Shown here one piece after another: positions 1 through 30,262 of a stretch of 64,000 nucleotides of DNA (position 1 is the first letter of the stretch; the number at the start of each line of letters is the position of its first letter). The stretch comes from Molanna angustata. Taxonomy: Eukaryota > Arthropoda > Insecta > Trichoptera > Molannidae. The notes beneath the pieces are model-generated. The model saw only the letters and a program-made list of their open reading frames with translations. It was not told the DNA's origin and did no database searches. The translations under genes and the position numbers were made by a program. Where the stretch lies: positions 34,199,778 to 34,263,777 of the forward strand of contig OY754979.1 in the NCBI GenBank assembly GCA_963576475.1, read 5' to 3'.

Positions 1-21
1 AGCAGGAAAGTAGACTACAGC

Positions 22-142
22 TGTGATATATGGTGTATATATTTAATATTGGCAACACAGACAACCACCATCTTGGCTGGCCGCTTCCTGCTTACTTCAT
101 GTCAGTTGTCAATTGTTCATAATAAAAATATAAAACAACACA
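22..142 (+). repeat. 5' LTR of a deleted Ty3/gypsy-type element
   Basis: Starts TGTGATATATGG and ends ACACA, giving the usual TG...CA boundaries. It is followed directly by a primer-binding-like sequence. Its first 37 bases recur at 887-923, so the pair brackets the integrase remnant. At about 121 bp it is short for an LTR, and internal loss is possible. Confidence 0.6.
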
Positions 143-160
143 TGGTGCCCCGGGTGCTAA
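143..160 (+). other. Primer-binding site of the gypsy-type element
   Basis: TGGTGCCCCGGGTGC follows the LTR end immediately. It begins TGG, as expected for complementarity to a tRNA 3' CCA end. Which tRNA it pairs with was not determined. Confidence 0.5.
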
Positions 161-167
161 ACAAATC

Positions 168-806
168 TTGAAAAAAGTTCATCATGAAAACAAATGTATG
201 TACAAAGCATTATTAGATTACAGATCCACGCAGCTGGCTAGTATACCATTTTCGCCAAGTCAATTACTAATGAGTAGGAAATTAAGAAATGGGTTACCAG
301 TTTACCATAAAGAATTGATACCAAAAGTAATTTCATATAATGATTTATATAGATTTAATGTAAGTAATAACCAAAAAAGAAAACTTCAATACAATCCAGT
401 AAGGAATAAAGAAAGATTTTTTAATATTAATGATAAAGTATGGGTAAAAAATTTAAAAAATAAAATTTGGGAAGAAGCAATAGTTGTGAAAAAGCATGAT
501 TCACCAAGGTCATATTATGTAGTTAAAAATAGCAAGGGGAATGTTTTTAGAAGAAATGTTATTCATTTAAAGAAAAGATATGTACTTGATAATAATACTA
601 ATAATTTAAATAATAGTTATAACAGTAATTCGAATTATAATAATTATGATGATACTAAGAATAGTAATAATGATGATTTAAATTGTGATAATTTTGTTTT
701 AAGTAGAAGGGAGAATAGTGTACAGGTTGGACATTCCACAAATGATGAACCATATGTTACTAGGTATGGTAGAACTGTCAAAATCCCTGAAAGGTGGGGG
801 GTATGA
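168..806 (+). pseudogene. Ty3/gypsy integrase C-terminal fragment
   Basis: An open frame of about 212 residues matching only the far C-terminal part of a Ty3/gypsy polyprotein. It shows the end of the integrase core (PFSPSQLLMSRKLRNGLP), the small barrel-like segment (NDKVWVKN, then FRRNVIHLK), an Asn-rich low-complexity stretch and a basic tail ending RYGRTVKIPERWG. Gag, protease, RT, RNase H and the integrase active site are all absent. The frame begins 25 bases after the primer-binding site with a TTG, so there is no real start. This is a large internal deletion joining the 5' LTR region to the pol end. It is not expected to be functional. Confidence 0.85.
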
Positions 807-875
807 TTAAAATACTCGTGTATTATGATAAACTAGTTATAAGTAAAGATTTTTAAGGGTTGGGGGTGACCAGCT

Positions 876-923
876 AAGGGTGGGGATGTGATATATGGTG
901 TATATATTTAATATTGGCAACAC
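876..923 (+). repeat. Polypurine tract and start of 3' LTR
   Basis: AAGGGTGGGGA (876-886) is a polypurine tract. It is followed by TGTGATATATGG and 25 further bases identical to the 5' LTR start. Similarity stops at 923, so the 3' LTR is truncated or interrupted. Confidence 0.6.
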
Positions 924-1439
924 CATGGAGATATAGGTATACTGGAGTGCTAAATGTTGTTCAAATGTTGTGCCGAAGTAGTAGAAAGAGACAGATAGTA
1001 CAAGTGGCATTCCTATCTCTTTCTAGAACTCTCACTTCATACAATATATGAGTAATTTTGAAGAATAGAATGAGATTATCCGATAATTAATGATGTAATT
1101 CAACCAAATGAAAAATATACATAATCGAGTGTACATATATAGTAAAAGTAATATATAGATTATCATATATGAGTACGAATTACTTATTAGAAACATCTCA
1201 TAACTCAGAATATTAGAACATTTATGTGAAACCATATCTTTTTAAAACAAATATTACGACTATTTACAAATCCTGTACTTTTTCATAAGAGTGTTTGCAA
1301 CCATTGAGATCATTTCTGTCTTTATTAAGGAATCAACTTGATTTTTCCTTCCCACACTGACAATATTTTTTTATTTACTATTCATTAATTAGGTTAATTA
1401 GGAGTCAAATGATATTTATACTGACAAACTTTTTAACAT

Positions 1440-1585
1440 CTCAATAGAGACGAAGTTGGGATATTATAGAAGAACCAGAAACTCAAGGCACCTACAGAGC
1501 ATACAACCTGTCATCAGTTGGTTTACGTGATCACTTTATGTGTTTGCGCAACGTTCACGTAAACCAGCCGACTTTTGTTAATTTA
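1440..1585. repeat. Interspersed repeat with ACGTAAACCAGCC ends
   Basis: Contains CACGTAAACCAGCC near 1554 and an inverted partial copy near 1515. A related copy in reverse orientation lies near 32640-32700, with CACGTAAACCAGCCGATGAC. Probably a small transposon remnant; family unknown. Confidence 0.4.
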
Positions 1586-1589
1586 TTTA

Positions 1590-2300
1590 ATAAATATGAA
1601 TAACAATTCAAATATGTCAAATACCAAAAACACACAAAAGTACACAATAAAAATATATGTAGACAGAAATAAGAATTAAAGAGAATAAATACAATTAGAT
1701 ATTTAGAAAAAATATATAATATGCAAATTTCAGCATAAAATTGATTATGAAAAATAAAAGCATAGTTATAAAACACAAAATTATTCACAGTAAAAATAGA
1801 AAAGTTAAAAAAGCATATTATTAATGATAAGTTATAACAAATAATAGCACAAGTATAAACCACGAGTATAAGCTCTTTTTGGGGGGTAATATGAATAAAA
1901 TATTTTTGTGTATGCTATTATAAGTATTTAAATTGTTAAATTGTTATATTTTATTTCTATATATATAAATAAATAAAAAAATAAAAAAAAAATAAGTTAT
2001 AAATCTAAAATAACAATGGACAGTAAAATTGAAACGTAAAAAAGATCACATTATTAACTATAATAAATAACAGTAGGACACGTAATACATAAATACAATA
2101 AATAATTATAAGTAAAAATTATAAACGTAAAACAGAGCATATTAATAATTTTGACAAATAAACACGAGTTATTCATGTAATAATTCTCAGAAAAAATAGA
2201 AATGTAAAATAATAGCACAAAACTTATAAATACAAGAAATAATTACAGTTAAAGAGCATATTGTGTAATTAATTATAAATGTAGAGGGAATCTGGAAGCA
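1590..2300. repeat. Very AT-rich diverged tandem repeats
   Basis: Blocks of roughly 70-110 bp recur with drift. Each combines a 'cagtaaaaatagaaa' segment, a 'gagcatatta' segment and an 'aaataatagcacaa' segment. Open frames here are low-complexity and not credible as genes. Confidence 0.45.
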
Positions 2301-2690
2301 ATAATGACAGATTTACTAATAAAAACCCTACACTGGAAGCTGTTTCACACGATAAGATGAAATCAAAAGGATATATTGGTTTAATCATTTTAATGTTAGG
2401 TAACAGTGTTACTAAATTAAAATAAATTTTAAATTATTTTAGGTAATTTAACAAATATCGAAATGTAGATCATATTTTAATACAAATAGTTGAGGTATTT
2501 TTAATATTGAAGGAGCAATTTTTGAGGACGCCATTGAAGTATAAATGTAAAGTTTCTTACCAGTTTCTTATAGGTAGTTAAGTTAGCTCCGCTAAGTTAG
2601 CGTATGAATGTATGAATGAATGAATGAAGTTATCTCCGCTTAAAGGTGAATATTACTTTAATATATGGTAATTTCAAATAATATATTATG

Positions 2691-2951
2691 TGCTTAAATA
2701 AATAGACGCGTTCACTATTTACACTTTTATTATTGAATACAGTAATTGATATTTATAAGATAGAAATACAATAATAGTTATACAAATGAACCACAACGTG
2801 AGAGCACTATAATCGATCAATCCAGCCGCGGCCTTACCCCAGACACTCGTTTATATAAATCTCACAACTCACGAAGAATGCTGAACTCCTGATTCGTGCA
2901 TACTCGTATAATACCTATAAGCTATACTGTTTGACTGTTGTAAGGCGCAAC
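2691..2951 (-). repeat. Possible solo LTR
   Basis: Read on the minus strand the block begins TGTTGCGCC, carries TATA-like and AATAAA-like elements and ends near CACA. No flanking duplication was found, so this is tentative. Confidence 0.25.
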
Positions 2952-3716
2952 ATCAATATATTACAATTTACCATCATCACCAAGATACTGACCATGATAT
3001 TACTGACCTTTTATCTTATTTATATTATTATTTCGATTTATGACTTTTTCTGAATGGGTTAGGCCTTTGTGATCTGTAAGGTGTAAGGCAGGGAACAGCC
3101 CATAGTTATAGTAAAAATCTGAAAGAGATCCATCTATGCAGATTTACTATTTTGGTTCTATAAAACGAACACGTAAATCAAAAACAAAACAGAGGAAGAA
3201 TAAAAAATAATTTCACGTCCGTCCGTAGATTTTTTACATTTATGCTGCCAATGTAAAACAAATAATGCCAAACGCACTTGTTTTATATAGCAAACAAATT
3301 CAAATACAGAACATAACTAATCTATTGTGAATCGATATAAATGGTGCTTAAACAATAACACTATTTTTGTATTAAATACTAAATTTTTAAATTTTATCAA
3401 AATATCAAATAAATCAACCTGTTTTAACGTGCATGTCATCGGAAATACACAAATTCTGAAAGTTTCAAAGCTAACTGGTCGGGAAGTTGTTAAAAATCAA
3501 TTTCAAAATTCCAGTACCGACAGACAGTTGAATAAATTGTGAAAAAAGACGAAATTGACTGATATACACCTTAAATCATCTTTATACGTACATAGAAACT
3601 AATAAGATCATCTTAACACGTAGTAACCGTAAAGACTCTCCTGGAAATCATATGGAAGTCTCGTGGACGATGAACAGCAACGATGAGGTTCCCTTATTAA
3701 GAGGAACCTTTTTACT

Positions 3717-3890
3717 GAAGGTTTACAATAAACTAAAACCACTTAATAAGGTTTACAATTAACTAATAAAACCACTTAATAAGGTTTACAATAAACTAAT
3801 AAAAACACTTAATAAGGTTTACAATGAACTAATAAAACCACTTAATAAGGTTTACAATAAACTAAACCCACTTAGTAAGGTTTACATGTA
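3717..3890. repeat. 33-bp minisatellite, about five copies
   Basis: The unit begins AAGGTTTACAATAAACTAAT and ends ACCACTTAAT. It repeats head to tail with single-base changes and small length differences. Confidence 0.9.
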
Positions 3891-3952
3891 TTTCAAGAAT
3901 TTAATGTTTCAACTGTTGAAAATATCTATAAAAAAATCGCATTGTTCCAGAT

Positions 3953-4189
3953 TTATAAGGATATTCTTACAAATTCAAACCAATTATCATTTTCTATAAA
4001 CAGCAGAATAAATTCACAAGGATGTATTACTATGCCTCTTTCACGTACAACTGGGGACACGGAAGGAGCCTCCACGTAGATTGAATTTCGGTTAACTTCG
4101 AAAAAGCAATCGGGCGTCCCTGGAAACGGCAGAATGCCGGCCAATCCTTCCACCACCGGAGCACCAACCAATGATGGTGTTCCGGACAC
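3953..4189 (-). other. Unassigned 78-residue open frame
   Basis: Richer in GC than its surroundings and preceded on the minus strand by a splice-acceptor-like TTTTTTTAG. The peptide has the segment GAPVVEGLAGILPFPGTPDC and no family I recognise. It could be an exon of an unseen gene or part of a transposon. Coding status is unproven. Confidence 0.2.
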
Positions 4190-4199
4190 GGAAAACTAA

Positions 4200-4440
4200 A
4201 AAAAACGTACAACTACCTCACAATTGGTCTGCACCAAACACTCGATCTTTCCACTTATCTCTATCGTCCGCCAGTCTCTTCATCTCTTTGTAACCGGTCT
4301 ATATAGTTGTTTCTGGGGCGACCTCTACAGTTACCCCCATCAATCATTCCTTGGACGATGATAAAAAGCAGGCCTGGAACCAGTCAAATCATAATGTCTT
4401 CCTGAAACCACATTATTTTGATATTATTAATTTAGTGCAG
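4200..4440 (-). pseudogene. LINE ORF2 C-terminal remnant
   Basis: The minus strand reads GNCRGRPRNNYIDRLQRD with stops and shifts, then a stretch resembling 'ADDRDKWKDRVFGADQL'. Such endings are typical of insect non-LTR retrotransposon ORF2 proteins. Short and broken. Confidence 0.5.
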
Positions 4441-4569
4441 AGGTTTCCACCTTCATAGGTCAGATGAACATACTCGACGAAGTAGAAGAAGAACCAAAAC
4501 CCCAAAAAGAATGTCAGAATTTTCTTAGATGACTATTTTTGTTTTTACATTTTTAATAATAATAATAAA

Positions 4570-4725
4570 CAACTCCTTTCACCCACCGCAAGTTGCGAGT
4601 TTTTTGCCATATTGCAATTTATTCCGACTAACATGAATTTAAATATAATTCTCCACTGCGGGGCACCGAACCCAGGACGACCGCACAGAAACCAAACAGC
4701 TTACCAACTGTATGATTCTATTCTC
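4570..4725 (-). repeat. tRNA-derived SINE (family 3), diverged
   Basis: Minus strand shows a tRNA-like head with a box B resembling GTTCGGTGCC and the 'CTGTGCGGTCGTCCTG' segment, then a 'GCAATATGGCAA' tail. The same order appears at 59620-59850. Related tails lie at 43380-43455 and 59296-59400. Confidence 0.6.
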
Positions 4726-5249
4726 AAATTATTTTTATAAACTCCTGCAAAAATTATTAATAATAGGTACTGGGCACCTACCTACCTAGACCGGAGTTCT
4801 TCATTCAAATTTTGATTTTTGACAAAATTTGAATGTAAAATACCTACTACACTTTCATAGGGCAAATGCCTTACCACGTATAATAATTTGGAAAAGATCA
4901 GGTCCGTGGACATATTCTGTATGTCCAGGACTCTTTTCAGGAGCCACGTTAGACAGGAATAATATTTTTTTTTTATTACCAGTAGTGAGTACAATGCACC
5001 ATGAAATCAAAGGTGGGCTGATTAAGTTACAATTACTTATGTTGCTTACAATTACTTATGTTATATTTGTTTAAAAAAATATTATTGTACGTTGCCCATT
5101 TTTTCAAATAAAAAAAAAAAAAAAAAATAACCTAATACTCGATGAAGAAGAAGATGAAAATATTTAAATACATTAATCGTCCCGGGTTAACTGTCGACAG
5201 TTCACGTCAAGTTTCAGTGCAATCGGATCAACGGTTTAGGAGCGCATAA

Positions 5250-6480
5250 CATACATATAACCTTACCAGTATACAAACATTGAGATTTATAATATAGATC
5301 ATATTATAAACTATCATGTATATTATGCAGAAACTTAATTTGTTCATGTAACTTTTTTTCTAAGATGGTTGAAAAGAAGAAATTGCCTTCAGGCAATAAG
5401 TTGCACAATGCAATATTATGTATGAAGAAAAGGTGTTAAATAAATAAATTAAGTATTTACTAACTCATTCATTTTGTTATCATTAATATTTGATTACATT
5501 TTAATTACTTACTTAACACATTTTCAGTAGGTAATTATAAATTTTTAATCAAGTAGGTACCTGATACATTTAAGTATTTTAATTTTTTAAATATTTATCA
5601 TTTTGTATTTTATTTAGCAGTTTAAATGAAATTTCTTTATGAATGGTTCACAAAATTAACTTAAAAAATATGAATAGTAAACATCACTTCCCGGTGCCCT
5701 GTACAAGTGGCGAGTTCTTACTGTTGAATGACAATTTCTTGCAACCAACCAAAATTTCCATTCCACGATAGTAAAAATTGCGCGTAAAATTTTGTGGTGG
5801 AAATAACGAAATTATATGGTGGAAATAGCGAAATTTGCACGTGAAATTATGTGATGGAAATAGCGAAATAGAAAAAATTGGACACACAATTCTAAACCGG
5901 TGCCTAACAGTAAAATTTTATTGTTGTTTATATTGTACTTTAAATTTAAATTCTCAAAGATCATTAAATTTCGTGTAAGAGTAATTATATTTGAGACCAT
6001 AGTCGTTTTCTGGATGTGTAATCAGTTATCACCTTCTTCCACAGAGTATGGAATGTACAGACCTGACATAAGATACGGCTCTAGGCCAGGGAGTTGGTGC
6101 TAAGTTAGAGGTGGTAAGTAAGGTAGAACGAGGGTACGCTAAACATATTCAATTTATAAATATAAATCGGATTTCAATGACACATTCATATAGCAGTAAA
6201 AGTATTAACTTTTTGAAACTGAAATTCCTTTGTTAACAATATATAGGTATTTTTTTGTAGGTACAGGAGTTTGGTTCATCTGATATTTTAATACAATTTT
6301 GTATTTTATACAAAGTAAATAATACTATGCGTTTGCGGGTCAGCATTAATAGAATTCGAATAACGTTGATGCAACAATAATATTTTACCGTTTTTCCTTT
6401 TTTTCAATGTAAAAAAAAATCAGGTTAAATCATAATAATATAAAATTATATTCAATTACTTACTCAAAATAAGTAAAAAA
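5250..6480. other. AT-rich stretch without a gene
   Basis: No credible coding region. A short tandem motif 'ggtggaaatagcgaaatt' recurs around 5770-5870. The stretch near 5390 resembles a worn SINE or LINE tail. Nothing else is recognisable. Confidence 0.4.
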
Positions 6481-6522
6481 ACTCAGTTTTTTTTTTACTT
6501 TTTTTACACTTATAGATTATAT

Positions 6523-6577
6523 TTGACCACTGACGCGTTTCGCTCAAAGATCATCTACAGAACGCCTCGGTGGTCAA
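6523..6577 (-). ncRNA. Degenerate Penelope-type hammerhead motif
   Basis: Minus strand: stem I is TTGACCAC pairing with GTGGTCAA. The core reads CTGTAGA where CTGANGA is expected. A short stem II with a TTT loop follows, then GAAAC, GCG and GTC. The core change suggests loss of activity. Compare the better-formed copy at 24262-24302. Confidence 0.45.
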
Positions 6578-6744
6578 AAAAAATTATAAGAAAAAAAGTT
6601 AAAAAATTAGTTGTTTATTTATTTATAGTAATTTAATATAGTTAAAAATGGATTTCCATCAAGAATTGACAGTCGGGATATTTGAAATAAATAATAATAT
6701 ACCTACATTTCGAAACATGATTTCAATTGAGAACTTTTTTTCAA

Positions 6745-6950
6745 CCGAGAATAACAGGGCACAGTCCTAACTAAAGCAGAAGAAGAAGAAGAAGAAATTA
6801 CTCAATTAATAACTTTATTTTTTTTCAAATTTTTCTTTATATTTATATATAAAGAAAAATTTGAAAAAAAATAAAGTTATTAATTGAGTAATTTCTTCTT
6901 CTTCTTCTTCTTCTTCTGCTTTAGTTAGGACTGTGCCCTGTTATTCTCGG
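6745..6950. repeat. About 206-bp near-perfect palindrome
   Basis: The arms begin CCGAGAATAACAGGGCACAG on the left and end with its reverse complement at 6950. Each arm is about 100 bases, and the centre near 6845 is a 4-base spacer. The arms differ mainly in the number of GAA/TTC triplets. The right arm is continuous with the LINE fragment at 6950-7560, whose 3' end and GAA-rich tail form the arms. Confidence 0.9.
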
Positions 6951-7560
6951 AGCCTGCTCTTGTGAAGTGGACGTCCAGCTATCCTTCCATCGCTTGGGTG
7001 GTCTTCCAGGGAGTCTGCCATTTGTTATCTCCCCATCCGCTGCCATCCTCACCACTCGATCCGAACCCGCTCTCCCCTCATGATCTCTCCAGAATGGTCT
7101 TCGTGTTCTTCCTCATCTCACAACATCTTCGACATCACAGATTCTTCTTACCTCCGAGTTCCTTACTCTGTCACGAAGTGTTACGCCTGCGATGGGTCGT
7201 AGAGTCTTCATCTCAGTGGTTCTTAGGAGGTTTTTTGTTCTGGCGGTGTCAGCTCTTGTTTCTATGCCGTATGTCATGATCGGCCTTACACAGGTCTTAT
7301 AGATCCTTACCTTACTCTCCTTCAGCATGTCTCTGTTTCTCCATACAGCATTTTTCAAACATCCAGCCACGACGGCGGCCTTATTCGCTTGCTCTCTTAC
7401 TTCGTCAAAGAGGTTATTGCTGCTGGACACTTCGACACCCATGTACTTAAATCGCCTAACTTGTTCTATGGTTTTATTTTCGATTGCAAGTTTGCATCGT
7501 ACTGGATGCCTTGAGGTGACTATGCTTTTTGTTTTGTCTACTGTGATTTTCATGTTAAAT
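6950..7560 (-). pseudogene. LINE ORF2 C-terminal fragment
   Basis: The minus-strand frame 7553-7113 has 146 residues with RT C-terminal landmarks: FKYMGVEVSS, VRPIMTYGIETRADT, and a 'TLRPIAGVTLRDRVRN' segment. A further stretch down to 6970 reads LPGRPPKRWKDSW in another frame. The upstream RT core and endonuclease are missing, so this is a 5'-truncated copy. The 3' end passes into a GAA-rich tail that takes part in the palindrome at 6745-6950. Confidence 0.8.
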
Positions 7561-7564
7561 CATT

Positions 7565-8240
7565 GAGAGGATAAATGGAATCTATACAGCAGTCTCTGAA
7601 GATCAATTTAATGAGTAATTTAATGTATGCTAATGAAAAATCGATTACAAATTTAATATATGAAGAAAAAATTAAAAATGTGTCCCCATTTTTTTTATTT
7701 ACATGTTGATATTAGTGTCGAGTAGTACCTAATTCAATTTTAATTCCGTATCATTCCGAAAATATTCAAATACGTTTTATTGACTGTCACAGTCACGCCG
7801 TGTGTACCGAGAATTATTGCTTATGTAGTGTCTATAGATTATTGGTCTGTGCCTTCAACACATTGTTATACTAAATTGTGTCAATAACTTAATGTGTTAC
7901 ATAAACTGCTTCCAGCTATATACGTATCTTCATCATATCCTAAGGTGATGGACAAGTATAATACTTAATATGTAGGTAGGTAATAATAATACCTCACACA
8001 CAGCCTCATTCAGTCATCTGATCATACTACTTATCATCAGATGTTTTTGAGTATGTATCTCGTAATAATAAAGTGTTGAGACATTTAATCCATCGGTCAA
8101 ATACGAAATCACTGATATATTGACTACCGCGCCGCACTGAAAGGATAATTTTTGTAAAAAGTTAAAAATTGTGACCACTAAACATTCGGTTAGTCGTTAG
8201 TAAATGTTTCGTGTACACGGCTTAGCTGCGCAGTTATAAT
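7565..8240. other. Stretch without a gene
   Basis: AT-rich. A segment near 7630-7670 resembles the flank of the SINE at 59820-59850. I see no gene or other named feature. Confidence 0.35.
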
Positions 8241-8244
8241 AGCT

Positions 8245-8600
8245 TGATTGATTTCATTTTCGTTTGGCCCCGGTACAGACACCTTCTTCACCCACATGGG
8301 CAGCGTCCAAAACTAAAAGCCTCGGTTCCAGTTTTGTCAACCACTCCATCGCCTCCGATCTCGCCTCTTGGATATCCCGGAGAGCAACCATTAAACTCCC
8401 TGAGCTGGCAGTCCTGCACCATATGCTTTACTGTCTGCTCGGCTCCAAATTTACAATTTGGGCTCTCCCTCTTCCCCCATCTCCAGAGCAAGTCACCAAC
8501 AATAACACCCTTGATCCGTTCTTACCCTGTTTTGCTGCGGTCATGTTTTACGAGGCGCGTCAAACCCTGGTACTCGGTTTCAATAGCTAAACTTTAGTTC
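8245..8600 (-). pseudogene. LINE ORF2 C-terminal (CCHC-like) fragment
   Basis: The minus-strand frame 8491-8288 reads RESPNCKFGAEQTVKHMVQDC. This matches the Cys/His 'C.CG.EQT..H....C' ending of jockey-like ORF2 proteins, with one Cys changed. Plus-strand frames here are shadows of it. Confidence 0.6.
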
Positions 8601-9700
8601 CTAATTACAAAAGTTTGGTTGATATATCGGTTTAGTTTACCTGTTTTTCAGCCGTGCGTTCTTGTGAATCCACCTGTACAAATTAAAAACTTAAACATTT
8701 CACTAAGTTTTTTAATGTTTTATATAACTTTTCAGATAGACGTTGGTGGTAGGCCTATATTGTTTCATTGAATCGGTGCCTTTATAGCAAAAGCACGTTC
8801 GCTATGTTATTTTATATGGCTCTCCATCCTAAACGAGAGTTCTCAAATCGCTGAAGTGACACCGTCTTTTTATTCCACAAAACGTTCAACGGCAGTTGCT
8901 GCAGATCCAAGGTTTATTCATGGGTTCGTCAACAGTTTTATGCACAATCCCGAGTCTTTAATCAAAATACGTTCCTAACCAATTTAACTTTAACAACCAA
9001 TTCATTCTTTAATCTAACCATTTGTCTTTCAGTAGTGGAGTGAGCAATGCGTCTTTTGTTGCGAAACTAATCTACATAAAGTAAATATCCATGTGAAAGA
9101 TTGTCAATGTTGTAGTTTTTTAAGCACTACGCGCGTTTTGCAATCGCAGAAAATTCAGCCAAGACTAAGTTATTGCTGTTTATAAAAACAACAAAGTATA
9201 TGTGGGTATAATTTTTGAAGTAAACTAGTAAGTTTTAATAGAAGTAATTAATTGGATGAACATTAAAATAATTGACTAAAAAGATTAAAAAATGTTTTGT
9301 TCGAAAATAAACTAACATTAAAGGTTATTTGCCAGTTATTGTTTATGTAGATACCTTTTAGTGATTCTAGTAAAATTGTTCAACTCTTCCTCACCTCAAT
9401 TGGCCACAGTCTGTATGAGTAAGTTATCACTCATGAATTATCAAAAACGATTAAAATATTTCGGTTTATTTGCATAATTTATACCTAGTTATTCGTACTT
9501 TTTCAGCTGTTTTCTCTATTTGCCAACTTAAATATTTATCCATCACGATTTACAGTAGTACTAATCAGTATTTTTTTCTATCGTATTAACTGCATTTGCT
9601 GTTGGCTTTCTGAATAATCGATGTTCAAGGTTAATAATGAAGTTTTAAGATAAATCTAGATACGTTGCGAGGAACTGACTTAGGAAATCGAAGAGGCAAA
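8600..9700. other. Stretch without a gene
   Basis: No coding region, RNA gene or repeat could be supported in this AT-rich interval. Confidence 0.35.
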
Positions 9701-9707
9701 ATAACTA

Positions 9708-9897
9708 CTCGCATGGTTCAGCAATGAGGTTCAACACCCATTCTGAACGTAGTGCCTTTTTAGGTGAGACAAGACTGCTGTGTGAGAATATACACATGTG
9801 TCGTTCTTGCTTTTACATGGCAATGCGCACCCGCATACCTGTCACTGGTTTCCCCACATTGTAGGATATGCCATGATGGTATGAATGAATGAATGTA
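9708..9897 (+). repeat. Interspersed repeat A ending in (GAAT)n
   Basis: Carries 'AGTGCCTTTTTAGGTGAGAC' near 9752 and ends TATGAATGAATGAATG. Other copies lie at 13545-13706 (+), 24655-24856 (-), 47345-47647 (-) and 58352-58618 (-). The family is not identified. Confidence 0.75.
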
Positions 9898-9904
9898 AAT
9901 ATAG

Positions 9905-10520
9905 TATTTTTCAATTTCTCACTCTAACTCCTTAGTTAATCGTCATCAATACTTCATTATATGTCAATATTGATATTAATATAAATTAAAAACAACATTG
10001 GTCCCAAATAACTACCTTGTAGGACACCGCACTCGACTGTCTTTAAACTCAGCCTTTTTCTTCATTTCATTTTTATTTTTTTTCTTTTATCTATTTTTTT
10101 TTTTGTTTTTATTTACTGATTGACATTGGAAAAATATTAACGGTTTAGATTGTTGGAATGAAAACTAAAAATTTAGAGATACTTTTAGAAAAAAATTAGA
10201 AATGGAAATGAAAATGAAAAAAGTCAAAGAAATGGAATATATGAATAAAAAAGTTAAATACTGACACAGTAAAGTGGGCATAAAGTTCGACATAATAATT
10301 TGTTGATCTTTTGACTAAGTCAAATGCAGATTCGCGATTTGGACGTAGTTTTACACCCTCAATTTCTGAGACATTTAAGATCATGATTCTCCAAACTGTT
10401 TCGTTAATAATTGATATTGTACCTCTGAGATACCAGAGAAGCAATAGGAAATATAATATGTGCAGCGCTCGATTCTTTCAACTTACCAGACCAGGGACAC
10501 AATGTGATGCTTATTTGTGA
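9905..10520 (-). pseudogene. LINE reverse-transcriptase fragment
   Basis: Minus strand near 10040-9990 reads VECGVLQGSYLGPMLF, the RT motif normally written GVPQGSxLGPLLF. Stops and shifts are present. Another frame at 10444-10196 is probably the same remnant. The same repeat-A-then-RT order occurs at 13545-14060. Confidence 0.6.
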
Positions 10521-11242
10521 TATCAACAAATACGGACTTATTGATTAAATTTCAAATTTATATCAAGAGTTTGGTATCTTATTGCTTTGTATATAATATT
10601 AAATACGACATTCCCGTGGATTTGAATTGCTAAATCAATCAATCCAGTGTATCTCTTTCTAATTTGTTTTGATAAAAAAATAAATCGATTTAGTAATACA
10701 TTTAAATTTTAACAAAACACTTTTATGTTTGCTTGGGATGTAAATACCTAATCAAGAAAATGCAGGTACTTACTACAAACTTTAAAAACATTGCCACTAG
10801 GTACTTTACTAGGTACATACCTACCAGTTGATTAGTTTCAAATAACAATATTAGTTTCGGGAGAGCACCGTCAACAAGTGTATTTGATTTTAAACTCTAG
10901 GAATGCTCTTCCAGTACTATTACATATTATCGATTTAAAACTCATCGAGCGCTATTATGGCAAAGCATTTTCACCGTAATTATTTTTTATCATGGAATAC
11001 CACAAATTTACCGTCCAATCCATTAATCTTTGTGTTTTATTTAACAAAACCTGTTTTTTTTATCTTTTCAGACGTTGCGTCATAAAATATTCAAATTATT
11101 ATTGCGCGATGTAAGTCTTCCAAAGTAGTACTAAGACTTATAACTGTGTCTATTGGCTAGTTCTGAGGGGAACCCCAAGGTTCTACACATGGGCCCCATT
11201 GTTAAGTATCAATATTAAATCAATCAAATAAAAAAATCTAAT

Positions 11243-30190
<18,948 letters not shown>

Positions 30191-30262
30191 GAGTGGCTTA
30201 CAAAGTTTTAGTAACTAAATTTTGTCTGTGATTAATTATTTAATAAGTAAAACACTTTGACC

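Noticed and set aside
1555..1863. 102-residue minus-strand hydrophobic frame
   Set aside because: AT-rich tandem DNA with biased Phe/Tyr/Ile composition; no domain or supporting exon structure.
6962..7279. Plus-strand 105-residue frame
   Set aside because: Shadow of the minus-strand LINE ORF2 fragment.
8244..8597. Two plus-strand frames of over 100 residues
   Set aside because: Antisense shadows of the LINE C-terminal fragment.
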